NCBI RefSeq assembly: GCF_002157855.1 | Contig: NZ_CP020880.1 | Span: 2,790,001 to 2,854,000 of the forward strand | Direction: 5' to 3' | Length of the DNA stretch: 64,000 nucleotides | Source of the DNA: Sutcliffiella horikoshii | GTDB lineage: Bacteria; Bacillota; Bacilli; Bacillales; Bacillaceae_I | Shown here: positions 37,701 to 46,136 of the stretch, in pieces | How the letters are laid out: every line of letters begins with the position of its first letter | Position numbering within the stretch: position 1 is the stretch's first letter | Notes under the pieces: generated by a model | The model's database searches: none | The model's input: the letters and a program-made list of their open reading frames with translations, nothing else | What the model was told of the DNA's origin: nothing | Position numbers and translations under genes: made by a program

Positions 37701-37874
37701 AGCACACCTCCACAACGATTTCGTTCTTTAGTAAGAACAATTATACCTTGTTTATTCGCTATTAAGCAAGTGTGTTGTTCTTTTTTAAGAACATAAAGCT
37801 GGTATTATTTCTACAGTGTATCCAGTCTGAGTGGGATTATAAGGTGGTGATGCGCTGTGGGCAGGTTTATAATT

Positions 37875-38100
37875 TTTTTGGCATTGTTCGGCTTCTTAGA
37901 TGCCAAAGTTCTTGGGGGACTGCTTATTTTGGCGCCGTTCGGCTTCTTAGATGCCAGAGTTCATGGAGGAATGCTCACTCTGGCGCCGTTCGGTCTCATA
38001 GATGCCAAAGTTCGAGGAATTCTTTTTATTTTGGCACCGTTCCGCTCATTAGATGCCAGACTATAAGGCATACCGCTTTTTCTGGCATCTCTAGACCCTT
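37875..38100. repeat. 51-bp tandem repeat array
   Basis: Four units of 51 bp starting GTTCGGCTTCTTAGATGCCA and related forms. Each unit places TTTTGGCGCC before and GATGCCAAAG after the GTTCGG core, so TTTGGC/GCCAAA can pair within each repeat junction. Unrelated in most of its sequence to the other arrays but nearly the same period. Open frames running through it are repeat translations without a convincing start. Confidence 0.88.
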
Positions 38101-38105
38101 AAATA

Positions 38106-38351
38106 TCAAAACCAAACTTGATTCATTTTCTCCAAAAACTCTCTTGTTATGGGATAACCCGAACTTTCTCCAATAACAGAATCAATGCCACAATGGGGAC
38201 ATATAGCCGTTTGACCCTGATCAACCCATTCCTTTATAAGAGAAGGACTGTAAATTTCCAGACAGAAAAAACACCCGCATTTCTTATCCTTTACTAATTC
38301 TTTTTTATGAAGACTGCTCAATTTGTGCGCATTAGCAATATAATCTTCCAT
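38106..38351 (-). CDS. small protein with putative zinc ribbon
   Basis: 81 residues with CGCFFC near 27-32 and CPHC near 51-54, a four-Cys arrangement suited to bind one zinc. I do not recognise a named function. It is cytosolic, single-gene, and begins at an ATG after GAGAGGAGATATTAGA. It lies between the 51-bp array and an AraC-type regulator on the same strand. Confidence 0.65.
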   Translation of the reverse strand: MEDYIANAHKLSSLHKKELVKDKKCGCFFCLEIYSPSLIKEWVDQGQTAICPHCGIDSVIGESSGYPITREFLEKMNQVWF

Positions 38352-38422
38352 TCTAATATCTCCTCTCTGTTTTCAAAAAAATAAGAGTCCACCTCATCAC
38401 ATCAAGGTGGACACTCTACTAT

Positions 38423-39289
38423 TTATTTTATCGGTATCCATATCTCTGAGTAAAGGTCTGGGCTCGATGGATCCTCGTCTGTGTACAACTCAAAATCCGG
38501 TGCACCAGAATGCTCGTAGCTGTTGGAGGGGAACCATTCTGAGAAGATGCGCTTCCAAGTATCCTGCATGGCATGGGGCATCGGGCCATGCACTTCGAAG
38601 ACGACCCATTTTGAAGCAGGTATCTCTAACTTTTCCAACTCTTCCGGAATATCACCATCAATCGCTGTAGCCACCCAGTAATCCATTACTTGTTCTGATT
38701 TCATTTCTTCCGTGGTTCCTTCACATACACCAAGAACACCTTTAATGGCTCCATTATTTAATGTAAAGAGCTTATCTGTAAAACCTTCTGCATTCACGTC
38801 CTGCCAAAACTTCGGTATCTCTCTGGATTGCTCATCATTTGCACAAGAAAATCTTCGTTTTTTCCCGGCTACTGTAAATGCCTCTTTGTTCACTACACTA
38901 TACTTCATCGGTTCTGCCCCTTCCAATGTCACCTGGATCACCAGGCGGTTATAAGTTTGCAGCTTCCCTTCATGCCTCCGCACTTCAGTTGGAGAAGTGC
39001 CGTGTTGCCTGCGGAATGCCTTTGTGAAAGCCTCGGGAGTGTCGTAACCATATTTCCAGGCGATATCGATGATCTTATTGTCCGTTGTAAGCAATTCCTG
39101 TGCAGCAAGCGTCAACCTTCTTCTTCTCAAATATTCTGCAACCGACGTATCTGTCAACAAACCGAATGTACGTTGAAAATGAAAGGAAGAAACATTTGCA
39201 TATCTAGCAATATCCTCAATTGTTATATCTTCTGTCAGATTCTTTTCCATATATTCAATTGCACGCTGAATCGACTCTACCATCGCCAT
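38423..39289 (-). CDS. AraC-family regulator with GyrI-like effector domain
   Basis: 288 residues: two helix-turn-helix units at the N terminus (about 8-105, with IEDIARYANVSSFHFQRTF and IIDIAWKYGYDTPEAFTKAF) and a C-terminal GyrI/SOUL-like effector-binding domain (about 130-288, ending DLYSEIWIPIK). Proteins of this build (Rob/BltR-like) often sense amphipathic compounds and control transporters or modifying enzymes. The Nudix, methyltransferase and acetyltransferase genes upstream on the same strand are possible partners, but nothing proves it. Confidence 0.9.
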   Translation of the reverse strand: MAMVESIQRAIEYMEKNLTEDITIEDIARYANVSSFHFQRTFGLLTDTSVAEYLRRRRLTLAAQELLTTDNKIIDIAWKYGYDTPEAFTKAFRRQHGTSPTEVRRHEGKLQTYNRLVIQVTLEGAEPMKYSVVNKEAFTVAGKKRRFSCANDEQSREIPKFWQDVNAEGFTDKLFTLNNGAIKGVLGVCEGTTEEMKSEQVMDYWVATAIDGDIPEELEKLEIPASKWVVFEVHGPMPHAMQDTWKRIFSEWFPSNSYEHSGAPDFELYTDEDPSSPDLYSEIWIPIK

Positions 39290-39316
39290 AATGCCTCACT
39301 CCTTATGTCTATCCTA

Positions 39317-39784
39317 TCAGCGTGAACGATGGATTTCCTGTTCATTTGTGCTTTGTTTTGGCAGGTTTCTTAATCGATCCGCTTCTCTAATATTGTCATG
39401 TAAATAGGCTTCCGTTTGAGGATGATTGATTATTTCTTCGGTCGTCATCCAATGAACAGCCTCCACCTCATCCGGACTCTTCGAATAGGGCTCGCCACTC
39501 TGCCATTCACATAGGAATACAATGTCTACAACTTCCCGACCATCCGGTAGAACAAAAGAAGTATTTCGGACATACGTCATGTTATCATGAACGCTGATAC
39601 CCACTTCCTCCATTAACTCACGTCTCAAAGTCCGTTCCAAAATATTAGAAGAAGCACCTTCAGGGTCAACCGTCCCGCCAACAAAGGAAAGCATCCTCGC
39701 CGCATGCTCCTCCTTGTGACTGCGCTCTATCATCAACCATTTGTTCCCTCTGTACACAGCACCTTCTACATTAATGAAAAACAT
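39317..39784 (-). CDS. Nudix hydrolase
   Basis: 155 residues with the Nudix box as GGTVDPEGASS followed by LRRELMEEVGI, metal-binding Glu residues in place. It would cleave a nucleoside diphosphate linked to an unknown moiety. It sits 12 bases downstream of a methyltransferase gene on the same strand; together with the acetyltransferase gene they form a tight three-gene group that is likely co-transcribed. Confidence 0.88.
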   Translation of the reverse strand: MFFINVEGAVYRGNKWLMIERSHKEEHAARMLSFVGGTVDPEGASSNILERTLRRELMEEVGISVHDNMTYVRNTSFVLPDGREVVDIVFLCEWQSGEPYSKSPDEVEAVHWMTTEEIINHPQTEAYLHDNIREADRLRNLPKQSTNEQEIHRSR

Positions 39785-39796
39785 CTCTAATCCCCC

Positions 39797-40549
39797 TTAT
39801 TTTCTGGCTTTAATAATTAATGTTGAAGGAAATCTGCGAGTTTTGTAAAGAGAATAGTACTGGTCAGATACCGGAGCGTCCTCATCTTTAAAATGGGCTC
39901 CCTCATCACTTTCCACTACCTTCTCAATGATAAAGCCTGCTTGAATCAGTTCATTTATGTAGGTTGCCAGTTTTCTAGTGTGTATGGTCATCGGTGCATT
40001 TTCTCCTTTGAATTTTTCAAAGGTGTGCAGACCTTCTTGCTGGTAGGACCCATTTAAAGTTATAACGCCCTTCTCGCTACTAATATGAGCATATAAAGGA
40101 TGATCCCAACTAAATACGAAGCTGCCTCCTTGTTTTAAATAAGAATGGATCAGCTTCAATGTTGCCTTTAAATCCGTTGTCCAGCCTAACGCATAAATAG
40201 AATAAACACAATCAAAATAATCTTTTGGAAGGTCAATCTCTTGTTCCATCGGCGCACAAAATAAGCGGGGTTCCAGCCCTTGAAGAGTCTTTTCTGCCGC
40301 TAGTTTCTGCTCGGTGGAAAGGTCCACTCCCCATAGTTCAGTTGCGCCTTTTTCCTCCGCCATATATTTTAAAGAATGACCACTGCCAAAACCAATATCC
40401 AAGACCTTTTTATTTTGCAAATCATCCAAAAGCTTCAGTTCATCTTCCGTTTGAGTAAAAGGTCCGTAACTAGGAAGGGCGTCCACCCCGTTGAAATAAT
40501 GGGCGACCTTGTCCCAGCTTTTTCGATTACTTTCCAATAGTTGATTCAT
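39797..40549 (-). CDS. SAM-dependent methyltransferase
   Basis: 250-residue class I methyltransferase. Motif I VLDIGFGSGHSLK near 50-62, acidic motif II ELWGVDLS, motif IV YFDCVYSIYALGW. The overall pattern resembles small-molecule methyltransferases of the Methyltransf_11/25 type. The substrate is unknown. Four bases separate it from the acetyltransferase gene upstream. Confidence 0.87.
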   Translation of the reverse strand: MNQLLESNRKSWDKVAHYFNGVDALPSYGPFTQTEDELKLLDDLQNKKVLDIGFGSGHSLKYMAEEKGATELWGVDLSTEQKLAAEKTLQGLEPRLFCAPMEQEIDLPKDYFDCVYSIYALGWTTDLKATLKLIHSYLKQGGSFVFSWDHPLYAHISSEKGVITLNGSYQQEGLHTFEKFKGENAPMTIHTRKLATYINELIQAGFIIEKVVESDEGAHFKDEDAPVSDQYYSLYKTRRFPSTLIIKARK

Positions 40550-40553
40550 ACCC

Positions 40554-41462
40554 CTACCCCTTTATTTTCTTAATAAATGCAATTAATCTACTTGATTCCT
40601 TAAATCCCATCCCAATGTGGAAATAATAGCTAACATGGTTGTCCAAATGGATGTCCGAACCGATTTGCTTGCAGCCGTTCTTTTTTAACCATTCTTCCCC
40701 TACTTCTACCAGCTTTGCAGAGTATCCTTTTCTCCTAAACTCCGGTTTCACATATACCCCTTCAATATAACCTGTTGGAGATGATTCTGTACCCTCCACA
40801 TAATCCACCCGTATAGATAGATGAATGAACGAAACAAATTCATTACCTATGCGGTAAAATAAAACTTTGTCCCGGTTGGAAGCCATAATTTCACGAAATG
40901 ACTCATGTAATTCCTCCTCCGTGCTTTCTGGCCAGAGGTCTAACGCCATTTCGGTGTAATGTGCCAAATGATTGTTTGATGCAAATACGACATTGTCATT
41001 CGTACTCTCTTCTGATGATTGAAGCTCCAGCCTAGCAAGCTGCTCCCCCCACGAAGCAATCTCCGTTTCTACAAAACCAGCGTCCTTATACATCTTTTTC
41101 GCTACGTGGTTTGTTGGTTCAAAGCCATGCACGACATACGGAATAGCACTGGAATTTATATTTCTTATGTCTTTCAACACCTTATCAAGGGCTGCTCTAC
41201 CAAATCCTTTCCTTTGAAATTTTTCGTCGATCATTAACCGGTATATCCAGTAATTTCCGTCATCCGGATCAATCCCATACATTGCAAAACCCACCATCTC
41301 CTCTTCCGCATATACTCCCATCGCTTTAAAATCCGTCAAAAATTGTACCTGGGCAAGGGAGTACAGGTTGGAAGCCACGAAGTCTTTTTGGTCCTCTGAA
41401 ACTTTTAGTTGAATTGCTTTTTGCCAATTTTCAGCTGTAATTTGTCTTAGTGTGATTTTCAT
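40554..41462 (-). CDS. two-domain GNAT acetyltransferase (BltD-like + AAC(6')-like)
   Basis: 302 residues made of two complete GNAT domains. The N-terminal domain (1-150, acetyl-CoA loop EKFQRKGFGRAAL) looks like spermine/spermidine acetyltransferases. The C-terminal domain (about 158-302; YVEGTESSPTGYIEGVYV, EFRRKGYSAKLVEVGEEW, SDIHLDNHVSYYFHIGMGF) resembles AAC(6')-Ig/Ih-type aminoglycoside 6'-N-acetyltransferases. Both CoA-binding loops are intact. Whether it modifies polyamines, aminoglycosides or something else is not known. First of a tight three-gene group. Confidence 0.85.
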   Translation of the reverse strand: MKITLRQITAENWQKAIQLKVSEDQKDFVASNLYSLAQVQFLTDFKAMGVYAEEEMVGFAMYGIDPDDGNYWIYRLMIDEKFQRKGFGRAALDKVLKDIRNINSSAIPYVVHGFEPTNHVAKKMYKDAGFVETEIASWGEQLARLELQSSEESTNDNVVFASNNHLAHYTEMALDLWPESTEEELHESFREIMASNRDKVLFYRIGNEFVSFIHLSIRVDYVEGTESSPTGYIEGVYVKPEFRRKGYSAKLVEVGEEWLKKNGCKQIGSDIHLDNHVSYYFHIGMGFKESSRLIAFIKKIKG

Positions 41463-41551
41463 AATCTTGTCCCTCTTCTATTTTTTAGTTTTGTTCATAC
41501 CAATAGAATAGTGTGTATTTCCCCATTATTTTTTAATGAAGGGTGATCTAG

Positions 41552-42736
41552 ATGACTGATGATAAAATAGACAAACGAATTCCCCAACCCATCAGAAGCG
41601 ACGGGGCAGGAGCATTGGACCTCGGACCCCGTAACGTCCTGAGAGATTTACAAAATCCTGATCTTCTCGTGCCGCCCAAGACGGATGCCGGAATTGTTCC
41701 GAATTTGCGTTTCTCTTTCTCCGATACTTCTATGATTCTTAAACATGGTGGATGGTCCAGGGAAATAACGATCAGAGAGCTTCCCATCGCCACTACTCTG
41801 GCAGGTGTAAATATGAGTCTGACCGCCGGTGGTGTGAGGGAGCTCCATTGGCACAAAGAGGCAGAATGGTCCTATATGATTCTCGGTAGGGCCCGTATTA
41901 CAGCTGTAGACCAGGACGGTAGGAATTTCATTGCCGATGTCGGACCTGGTGACTTGTGGTATTTCCCACCTGGCATTCCCCATTCCATTCAAGGATTGGA
42001 ACTTTGTGAATTCTTACTGGTTTTTGACTCTGGCGATTTTTCCGATTTGAGTACCCTTTCCATTTCCGATTGGTTCGCCCATACCCCAAAAGAAGTGTTG
42101 TCTGCTAACTTTGGAGTTCCAGCGAGCACATTTGATGACCGACCAAAAGGACAACTATATATCTATCAAAGCGAGGTTCCAGGACCTCTTGAAACACAAA
42201 CAGTTCAGTCACCAAATGGAAAGGTTCCGCTGCCATTTAAATTTGAAATGTTGAAACAGCCCCCACTAGAATTTTCAGGCGGCTCTGTTCGCATTGTTGA
42301 CTCTACCGTTTTCAAAATATCCAAAACCGTTGCCGCCGCCCTCGTGGAAGTGAAGCCTGGTGGCATGCGAGAACTCCACTGGCACCCAAACAATGATGAG
42401 TGGCAGTATTACCTTACCGGCAAAGCCCGCATGACCGTCTTTCTTGGAGACGGAACAGCCAGAACCTTTGATTATATGGCAGGCGATGTCGGCTACGTCC
42501 CATTTGCAACCGGGCATTATATTCAGAACACAGGCGATGAAACATTATGGTTTCTCGAAATGTTCAAAAGTGACCGATTTGAAGACGTATCCCTGGCCCA
42601 GTGGATGGCATTGACGCCAAGACAGCTTGTGGACAGTAATGTCAATATCAGTTCAGCTTTTACAAAAAATATAAGGAAAGAAAAGGAGCCTGTGGTGAGC
42701 TTTCCACCTTATACGTATAAGTCGAAGAATAATTAA
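41552..42736 (+). CDS. oxalate decarboxylase-like bicupin
   Basis: 394 residues, two cupin domains with manganese ligands His99, His101, Glu105, His144 in the first and His276, His278, Glu283, His322 in the second. Overall it follows B. subtilis OxdC closely. The active-site lid of OxdC, Ser-Glu-Asn-Ser (FSENST), here reads FSDLST: the proton-donor Glu becomes Asp165 and Asn becomes Leu. Lid changes in OxdC are known to shift decarboxylase to oxidase activity, so the reaction here is uncertain. No signal peptide. Divergent from the acetyltransferase gene. Confidence 0.9.
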   Translation: MTDDKIDKRIPQPIRSDGAGALDLGPRNVLRDLQNPDLLVPPKTDAGIVPNLRFSFSDTSMILKHGGWSREITIRELPIATTLAGVNMSLTAGGVRELHWHKEAEWSYMILGRARITAVDQDGRNFIADVGPGDLWYFPPGIPHSIQGLELCEFLLVFDSGDFSDLSTLSISDWFAHTPKEVLSANFGVPASTFDDRPKGQLYIYQSEVPGPLETQTVQSPNGKVPLPFKFEMLKQPPLEFSGGSVRIVDSTVFKISKTVAAALVEVKPGGMRELHWHPNNDEWQYYLTGKARMTVFLGDGTARTFDYMAGDVGYVPFATGHYIQNTGDETLWFLEMFKSDRFEDVSLAQWMALTPRQLVDSNVNISSAFTKNIRKEKEPVVSFPPYTYKSKNN

Positions 42737-42744
42737 AAATTTAT

Positions 42745-42778
42745 GGATGGCCCTGTTATTGGTCACGGGGCTCTTTCT
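42745..42778 (+). terminator. terminator of the bicupin gene
   Basis: GGCCCTGT and ACGGGGCT pair around TATTGGTC, followed by CTTTCTT. It overlaps the end of the convergent small membrane-protein gene and may serve both. Confidence 0.55.
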
Positions 42779-43199
42779 TGCTTGCGTACCTTAAGGATAA
42801 GACAATAAAAAGGAAAAAAGCCGCAATCCCCATCAAAATATATGGAAGAATATCAGTCCAATGAAAAGGTGCTTCATGAAGGTACACTGCTTTAACCCAC
42901 ATGTCTTGTTGCTCTTCGACTGCGATGGCAGTACCAGAGTCGATTCCTTTAATGGCGTAATACCTTGTACCTTTTTCATAATAGTTTGAGGCGTCGCCAT
43001 AATAGGCTCCTGTCCTATCATCAGCCATCCGTTTTACCTCGCCAATCTTTTCTCCTATGTCTGAAGCAGCCATGAATTCCTCTGTTACTTCATACACTCC
43101 ACCTTCCCATACAACAAACTTGTATGCCCAACTTAGCGCATAACTAGTTGAGGTAGCTACCGTGAAGCAAATCAAGAACAATAATAGCCCTTTTTTCAT
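42756..43199 (-). CDS. membrane protein of unknown function
   Basis: 147 residues with an N-terminal hydrophobic segment (about 4-22) and a C-terminal membrane helix (about 115-137, DILPYILMGIAAFFLFIVLSL). The extracellular part between has KIGEVKRMADDRTGAYYGDASNYYEKGTRYY and a following AIKGIDSGTAIAV, a pattern I have no name for. It lies 30 bases downstream of the pseudo-signal-peptidase gene on the same strand and probably belongs to that operon. Confidence 0.7.
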   Translation of the reverse strand: MKKGLLLFLICFTVATSTSYALSWAYKFVVWEGGVYEVTEEFMAASDIGEKIGEVKRMADDRTGAYYGDASNYYEKGTRYYAIKGIDSGTAIAVEEQQDMWVKAVYLHEAPFHWTDILPYILMGIAAFFLFIVLSLRYASKKEPRDQ

Positions 43200-43229
43200 T
43201 TCTGTATCCCCCGTCTAAAGTCCATACTA

Positions 43230-43994
43230 TTACTTCCACTTTCGATAGCCTAAAACCTTCCCGTTTATATTTTCAATCGGAACCGCTCCGAAATTTCTGC
43301 TATCAAAGCTTCTCCACCAGGCATCCCCCAATAAGAAGACATGACCCTCAGGAATGGTGTATTTTTCTGTATCATATTCTTTCGCATCCTCGAATAAAGG
43401 ACGATTATAAACATTATCCAGACCTCTGCCATAAAATGCATCTAATTTCTTGTCATCTATATAAACCTGAGCATCTTTTAAGTAAATTGTTTCTCCGGGC
43501 AACCCCACAATTCTTGAAATACTTTTCGGTTCATTGTACTTATCAACCATACTCGAATCGTTTTTCATTTCTTCAGGATACGTATAATACACTGCATCTC
43601 CACGGTTCACGCTATTTTCTTCATAAAAGTCCGGATCGATGACAAGCAGATCTTTATAGAAATGGTGATCTCCCCTATCCATGGAATCACTACGCCATTC
43701 ATATAAAATCATGTCATCCTCGTACACTACTCTTTCAATATCGGGTGAAGTAATTGAATCGGTAAGTACCGAAGAGGTCGGTTCGAATAGAGGCATAAAA
43801 ATAAGTATCACTAACAATAAAGAGATAGAGAGCGACATCGCTAATCCCATTGAAAGAAAGTCAGGCTTTTTTTTGGAAGGATTCTTCTTAATATTTTTTA
43901 ATACACTTTGTTTACGTTCTTCTGAAAATGCGGCATATTGAAATACAGTCGTTTCCATCTTTTTTCTAAGTTGCTTCAACTCTTGTTCAATCAT
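43230..43994 (-). CDS. membrane protein with degenerate signal peptidase I (S26) domain, candidate anti-sigma factor
   Basis: 254 residues: a cytosolic N terminus of about 46 residues rich in charged helices, one membrane helix (47-70), and an outside domain with signal peptidase I boxes: SM at 104-105, RGDAVYY at 131-137, RIVGLPGETI at 161-170 and GDAWWRSFDSRNFG at 223-236. The general-base Lys before RIVGLPG is Ser160, and the SM-x-P of box B has lost its Pro, so proteolysis is doubtful. ATG 43994 overlaps the sigma gene stop by eight bases after GGAGGTAGGGATA. An anti-sigma role is inferred from position and topology. Confidence 0.75.
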   Translation of the reverse strand: MIEQELKQLRKKMETTVFQYAAFSEERKQSVLKNIKKNPSKKKPDFLSMGLAMSLSISLLLVILIFMPLFEPTSSVLTDSITSPDIERVVYEDDMILYEWRSDSMDRGDHHFYKDLLVIDPDFYEENSVNRGDAVYYTYPEEMKNDSSMVDKYNEPKSISRIVGLPGETIYLKDAQVYIDDKKLDAFYGRGLDNVYNRPLFEDAKEYDTEKYTIPEGHVFLLGDAWWRSFDSRNFGAVPIENINGKVLGYRKWK

Positions 43995-44556
43995 TATCCC
44001 TACCTCCATCCGTATAGTGAACTCGCAATAGCTCTTTCCCTCTAGTCAGTCTGGTCTTAACAGTACTGAGGTTGGTATGAAGAAAACTGCTTATTTCCTT
44101 CAAGCTAAGTTCCTCATAATAAAAGAGGAAAACGACTTCTCTATATTTTAATGGTAGTGCTAACACCAAATCCGCCAAATCAGTAATATTCTCTTTTTCT
44201 AAAAATGTTTGTTCAGGTGTACTTGTATGGTCCGCAATCACCCTTCCAAACATTTCAGAAATTTGCACTTTTCTATAGTTCCAACTTTTCAAATAATCCT
44301 TACATTTATTAATGGTGATTCTGTAAAGATAGGTTTTCACACTGCACTCACGACGAAAGTTATCCAGCTGATTAAAATAGGTTACAAATACCTCCTGCGA
44401 AATATCTTCAGCTATATTAAAATCCTTGACATAAGAATAGGCCAGCTTAACAATATCACTTCCGAATTGATTCATCACACTTTCCAAGTGTATTTCCTTA
44501 TGGTCAATAACATCATGCAAAGGTTCTTCCAAGGCTGCCATCACCCTCTCTTCCAT
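43987..44556 (-). CDS. ECF sigma factor
   Basis: 189 residues with sigma region 2 (YVKDFNIAEDISQEVFVTYF, then YLYRITINKCKDYLKSW) and region 4 (LPLKYREVVFLFYYEELSLKEISS, TNLSTVKTRLTRGKELL). It has a ~25-residue N-terminal extension before region 2. Four-base-style overlap with the downstream membrane protein is typical of ECF sigma and anti-sigma pairs. A promoter of ECF type lies directly upstream, suggesting autoregulation. Which B. subtilis ECF factor it matches cannot be told by eye. Confidence 0.92.
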   Translation of the reverse strand: MEERVMAALEEPLHDVIDHKEIHLESVMNQFGSDIVKLAYSYVKDFNIAEDISQEVFVTYFNQLDNFRRECSVKTYLYRITINKCKDYLKSWNYRKVQISEMFGRVIADHTSTPEQTFLEKENITDLADLVLALPLKYREVVFLFYYEELSLKEISSFLHTNLSTVKTRLTRGKELLRVHYTDGGRDND

Positions 44557-44573
44557 TCTTTCATTAATAAAAG

Positions 44574-44603
44574 TTAGACGACACTTCTCTTTGGAAAGTT
44601 TGG
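44574..44603 (-). promoter_or_regulatory. candidate autoregulatory ECF promoter
   Basis: On the minus strand, CCAAACTTT (44595-44603, -35-like AAC motif) is followed after about 14 bases by CGTCTAA (44574-44580, -10-like CGTC). This is the typical layout of bacillar ECF-recognised promoters and is just upstream of the sigma gene. Confidence 0.55.
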
Positions 44604-44629
44604 AAATTCTTTCTTTATTTTACCAAAAG

Positions 44630-44673
44630 AAAAAGCAGGTGAACTTCTTTTTAGAAAAGAAATTCTCCTGCTC
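44630..44673 (-). terminator. terminator of the M29 aminopeptidase gene
   Basis: GCAGGAGAATTTCTTTT and AAAGAAGTTCACCTGC form a long stem, then TTTTTC on the minus strand. Confidence 0.75.
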
Positions 44674-44678
44674 TATTT

Positions 44679-45905
44679 TTAGATAACCCATTCGCCATCT
44701 GTCATTATTGTTTCTTTTACTCCAGCTTCCGTTTCTCCTTCAATGCTCATCTCTTCCGAACCAATCATAAAATCGACGTGAATCATACTTGTGTTGACCC
44801 CTTTTGATTCTAGCTCCTCTTTGCTCATCTTTGCTCCGTCTTCAATATTGATCGGATAAGCTGAACCTAGCGCCAAGTGGCAGGAAGCATTTTCATCAAA
44901 AAGTGTGTTATAGAAAATCACTTCCTGCTTGGATACTGGTGAGCTATGTGGGACAAGCGCAACTTCCCCTAAGTGAAGTGCTCCTTCATCCGTTTCTAAA
45001 AGCTTTTTCAACACTTCATATCCTTGCTCAGCCGAAAACTCCACCACTTTGCCTTCTTTAAATGTAAGGCTGAAGTTATCTACCAGGTTTCCGTTCAGGT
45101 TTAACGGCTTAGTGGAAGATACGACTCCGTTAACTCCGGTCTTCACAGGTGCCGTAAACACTTCTTCTGTTGGAAGGTTCGGAACGAAATAAGTACCTTG
45201 ATCGTTGTTCATTCCACCGCCTAGCCAAACCTGTTCGTTTGGAAGTTCGATTGTCAGGTCTGTCCCTGGCGCTTTGTAATGAAGTTTTTTGTACTTTTTG
45301 GAGTTAAGGATTTGTAGCTTTTCTTGCAAAGTTTTTATGTGTTTATTCCACGCTTCAACAGGGTCGTTTTCATTGACACGTGTTACTTGGAAAATGTTTT
45401 CCCATAGGCTTGCAACCTGATCTTCTGGAGATCTGTCCGGGTAAAGTTTCGCTGCCCATTCTTGAGACGGCACGGAAACAATCGCCCAGCTGACTTTCGC
45501 AGTTTGAATGTATTTTCGGTAGTTCTGCATTGCTTTGGCCTGAGCTTTGTTAGAAATGGACACCCGCTCTGGATCGACGTCTTTAAGAAGATCTGGGTTG
45601 GAAGCAACAATCGACATAAATGCTGCACCTTCTTCTGCCATTTCCTCCATTCCTTTTACTTTCCACTCTCGGACATGACTGAGAGATTCTGTGGAGGCTG
45701 TTTCATATGTAATTTTCGTTAGTTGCTCGTCGTTCCATTCGGTATGTACGTATTTGGCGCCTAGCTTGTACGCAATTTTGGCAACTTCTCTTACAAATGG
45801 GGCTGCTGCTATTGGGGCATTGATGACAAGCGGCTGGTTTTCTTGCAGGTTGATCCCAACTTTTAGCGCAAGCTCTGCGTATTTGGTCAATTTTTCTTGT
45901 ATCAC
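44679..45905 (-). CDS. aminopeptidase, M29 family (AmpS/PepS)
   Basis: 408 residues, cytosolic metallo-aminopeptidase of the thermophilic aminopeptidase family. Metal-site motifs visible: SAEQGYEVLKKLLETDEGALHLGEVAL, NTLFDENASCHLALGSAYP and MIHVDFMIGS, carrying the Glu, His and Asp ligands. It would trim N-terminal residues from peptides with broad specificity. Single gene; ATG (as ATA-preceding GTG/ATG context AAAAGGAGGAAATACATAG) has a good ribosome binding site. Confidence 0.92.
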   Translation of the reverse strand: MIQEKLTKYAELALKVGINLQENQPLVINAPIAAAPFVREVAKIAYKLGAKYVHTEWNDEQLTKITYETASTESLSHVREWKVKGMEEMAEEGAAFMSIVASNPDLLKDVDPERVSISNKAQAKAMQNYRKYIQTAKVSWAIVSVPSQEWAAKLYPDRSPEDQVASLWENIFQVTRVNENDPVEAWNKHIKTLQEKLQILNSKKYKKLHYKAPGTDLTIELPNEQVWLGGGMNNDQGTYFVPNLPTEEVFTAPVKTGVNGVVSSTKPLNLNGNLVDNFSLTFKEGKVVEFSAEQGYEVLKKLLETDEGALHLGEVALVPHSSPVSKQEVIFYNTLFDENASCHLALGSAYPINIEDGAKMSKEELESKGVNTSMIHVDFMIGSEEMSIEGETEAGVKETIMTDGEWVI

Positions 45906-46011
45906 TATGTATTTCCTCCTTTTGGTTGATGAGGATATTGTATCATAGGATGCCGCGGTATTGGATTGGGGAGATTTATTAACTTTTGGAGGGGTACTTA
46001 AATGGCCCCTG

Positions 46012-46078
46012 AGGTTATTGTGAGTTTTCCGAAGCTTATTGTGACTTTTTCAAGCGTTATTGTGAGTTTTTCGAATCA
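46012..46078. repeat. three 21-bp direct repeats
   Basis: TTATTGTGAGTTTTCCGAAGC, with two close variants following at 21-bp spacing. They lie in the gap between the M29 peptidase gene and ptsI and do not match the 52-bp arrays. Confidence 0.75.
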
Positions 46079-46092
46079 CCTCACTAAGCTCA

Positions 46093-46130
46093 TAAAAAAA
46101 ACCAACTCCCCCTAAAAGGAAAGTCGGCCT
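46093..46130 (-). terminator. terminator of ptsHI
   Basis: CCGACTTTCC and GGGGGAGTTGG pair around TTTTA on the minus strand, followed by TTTTTTTT, directly after the ptsI stop. Confidence 0.75.
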
Positions 46131-46136
46131 CCAAAA

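Noticed and set aside
37772-38176. Plus-strand proteins made of repeats (134 and 69 residues)
   Set aside because: They only translate the 51-bp array and have no convincing ribosome binding site or family pattern.
43230-43994. Active signal peptidase I
   Set aside because: The catalytic Lys position is Ser and box B is degenerate; the boxes show the fold but not the enzyme.
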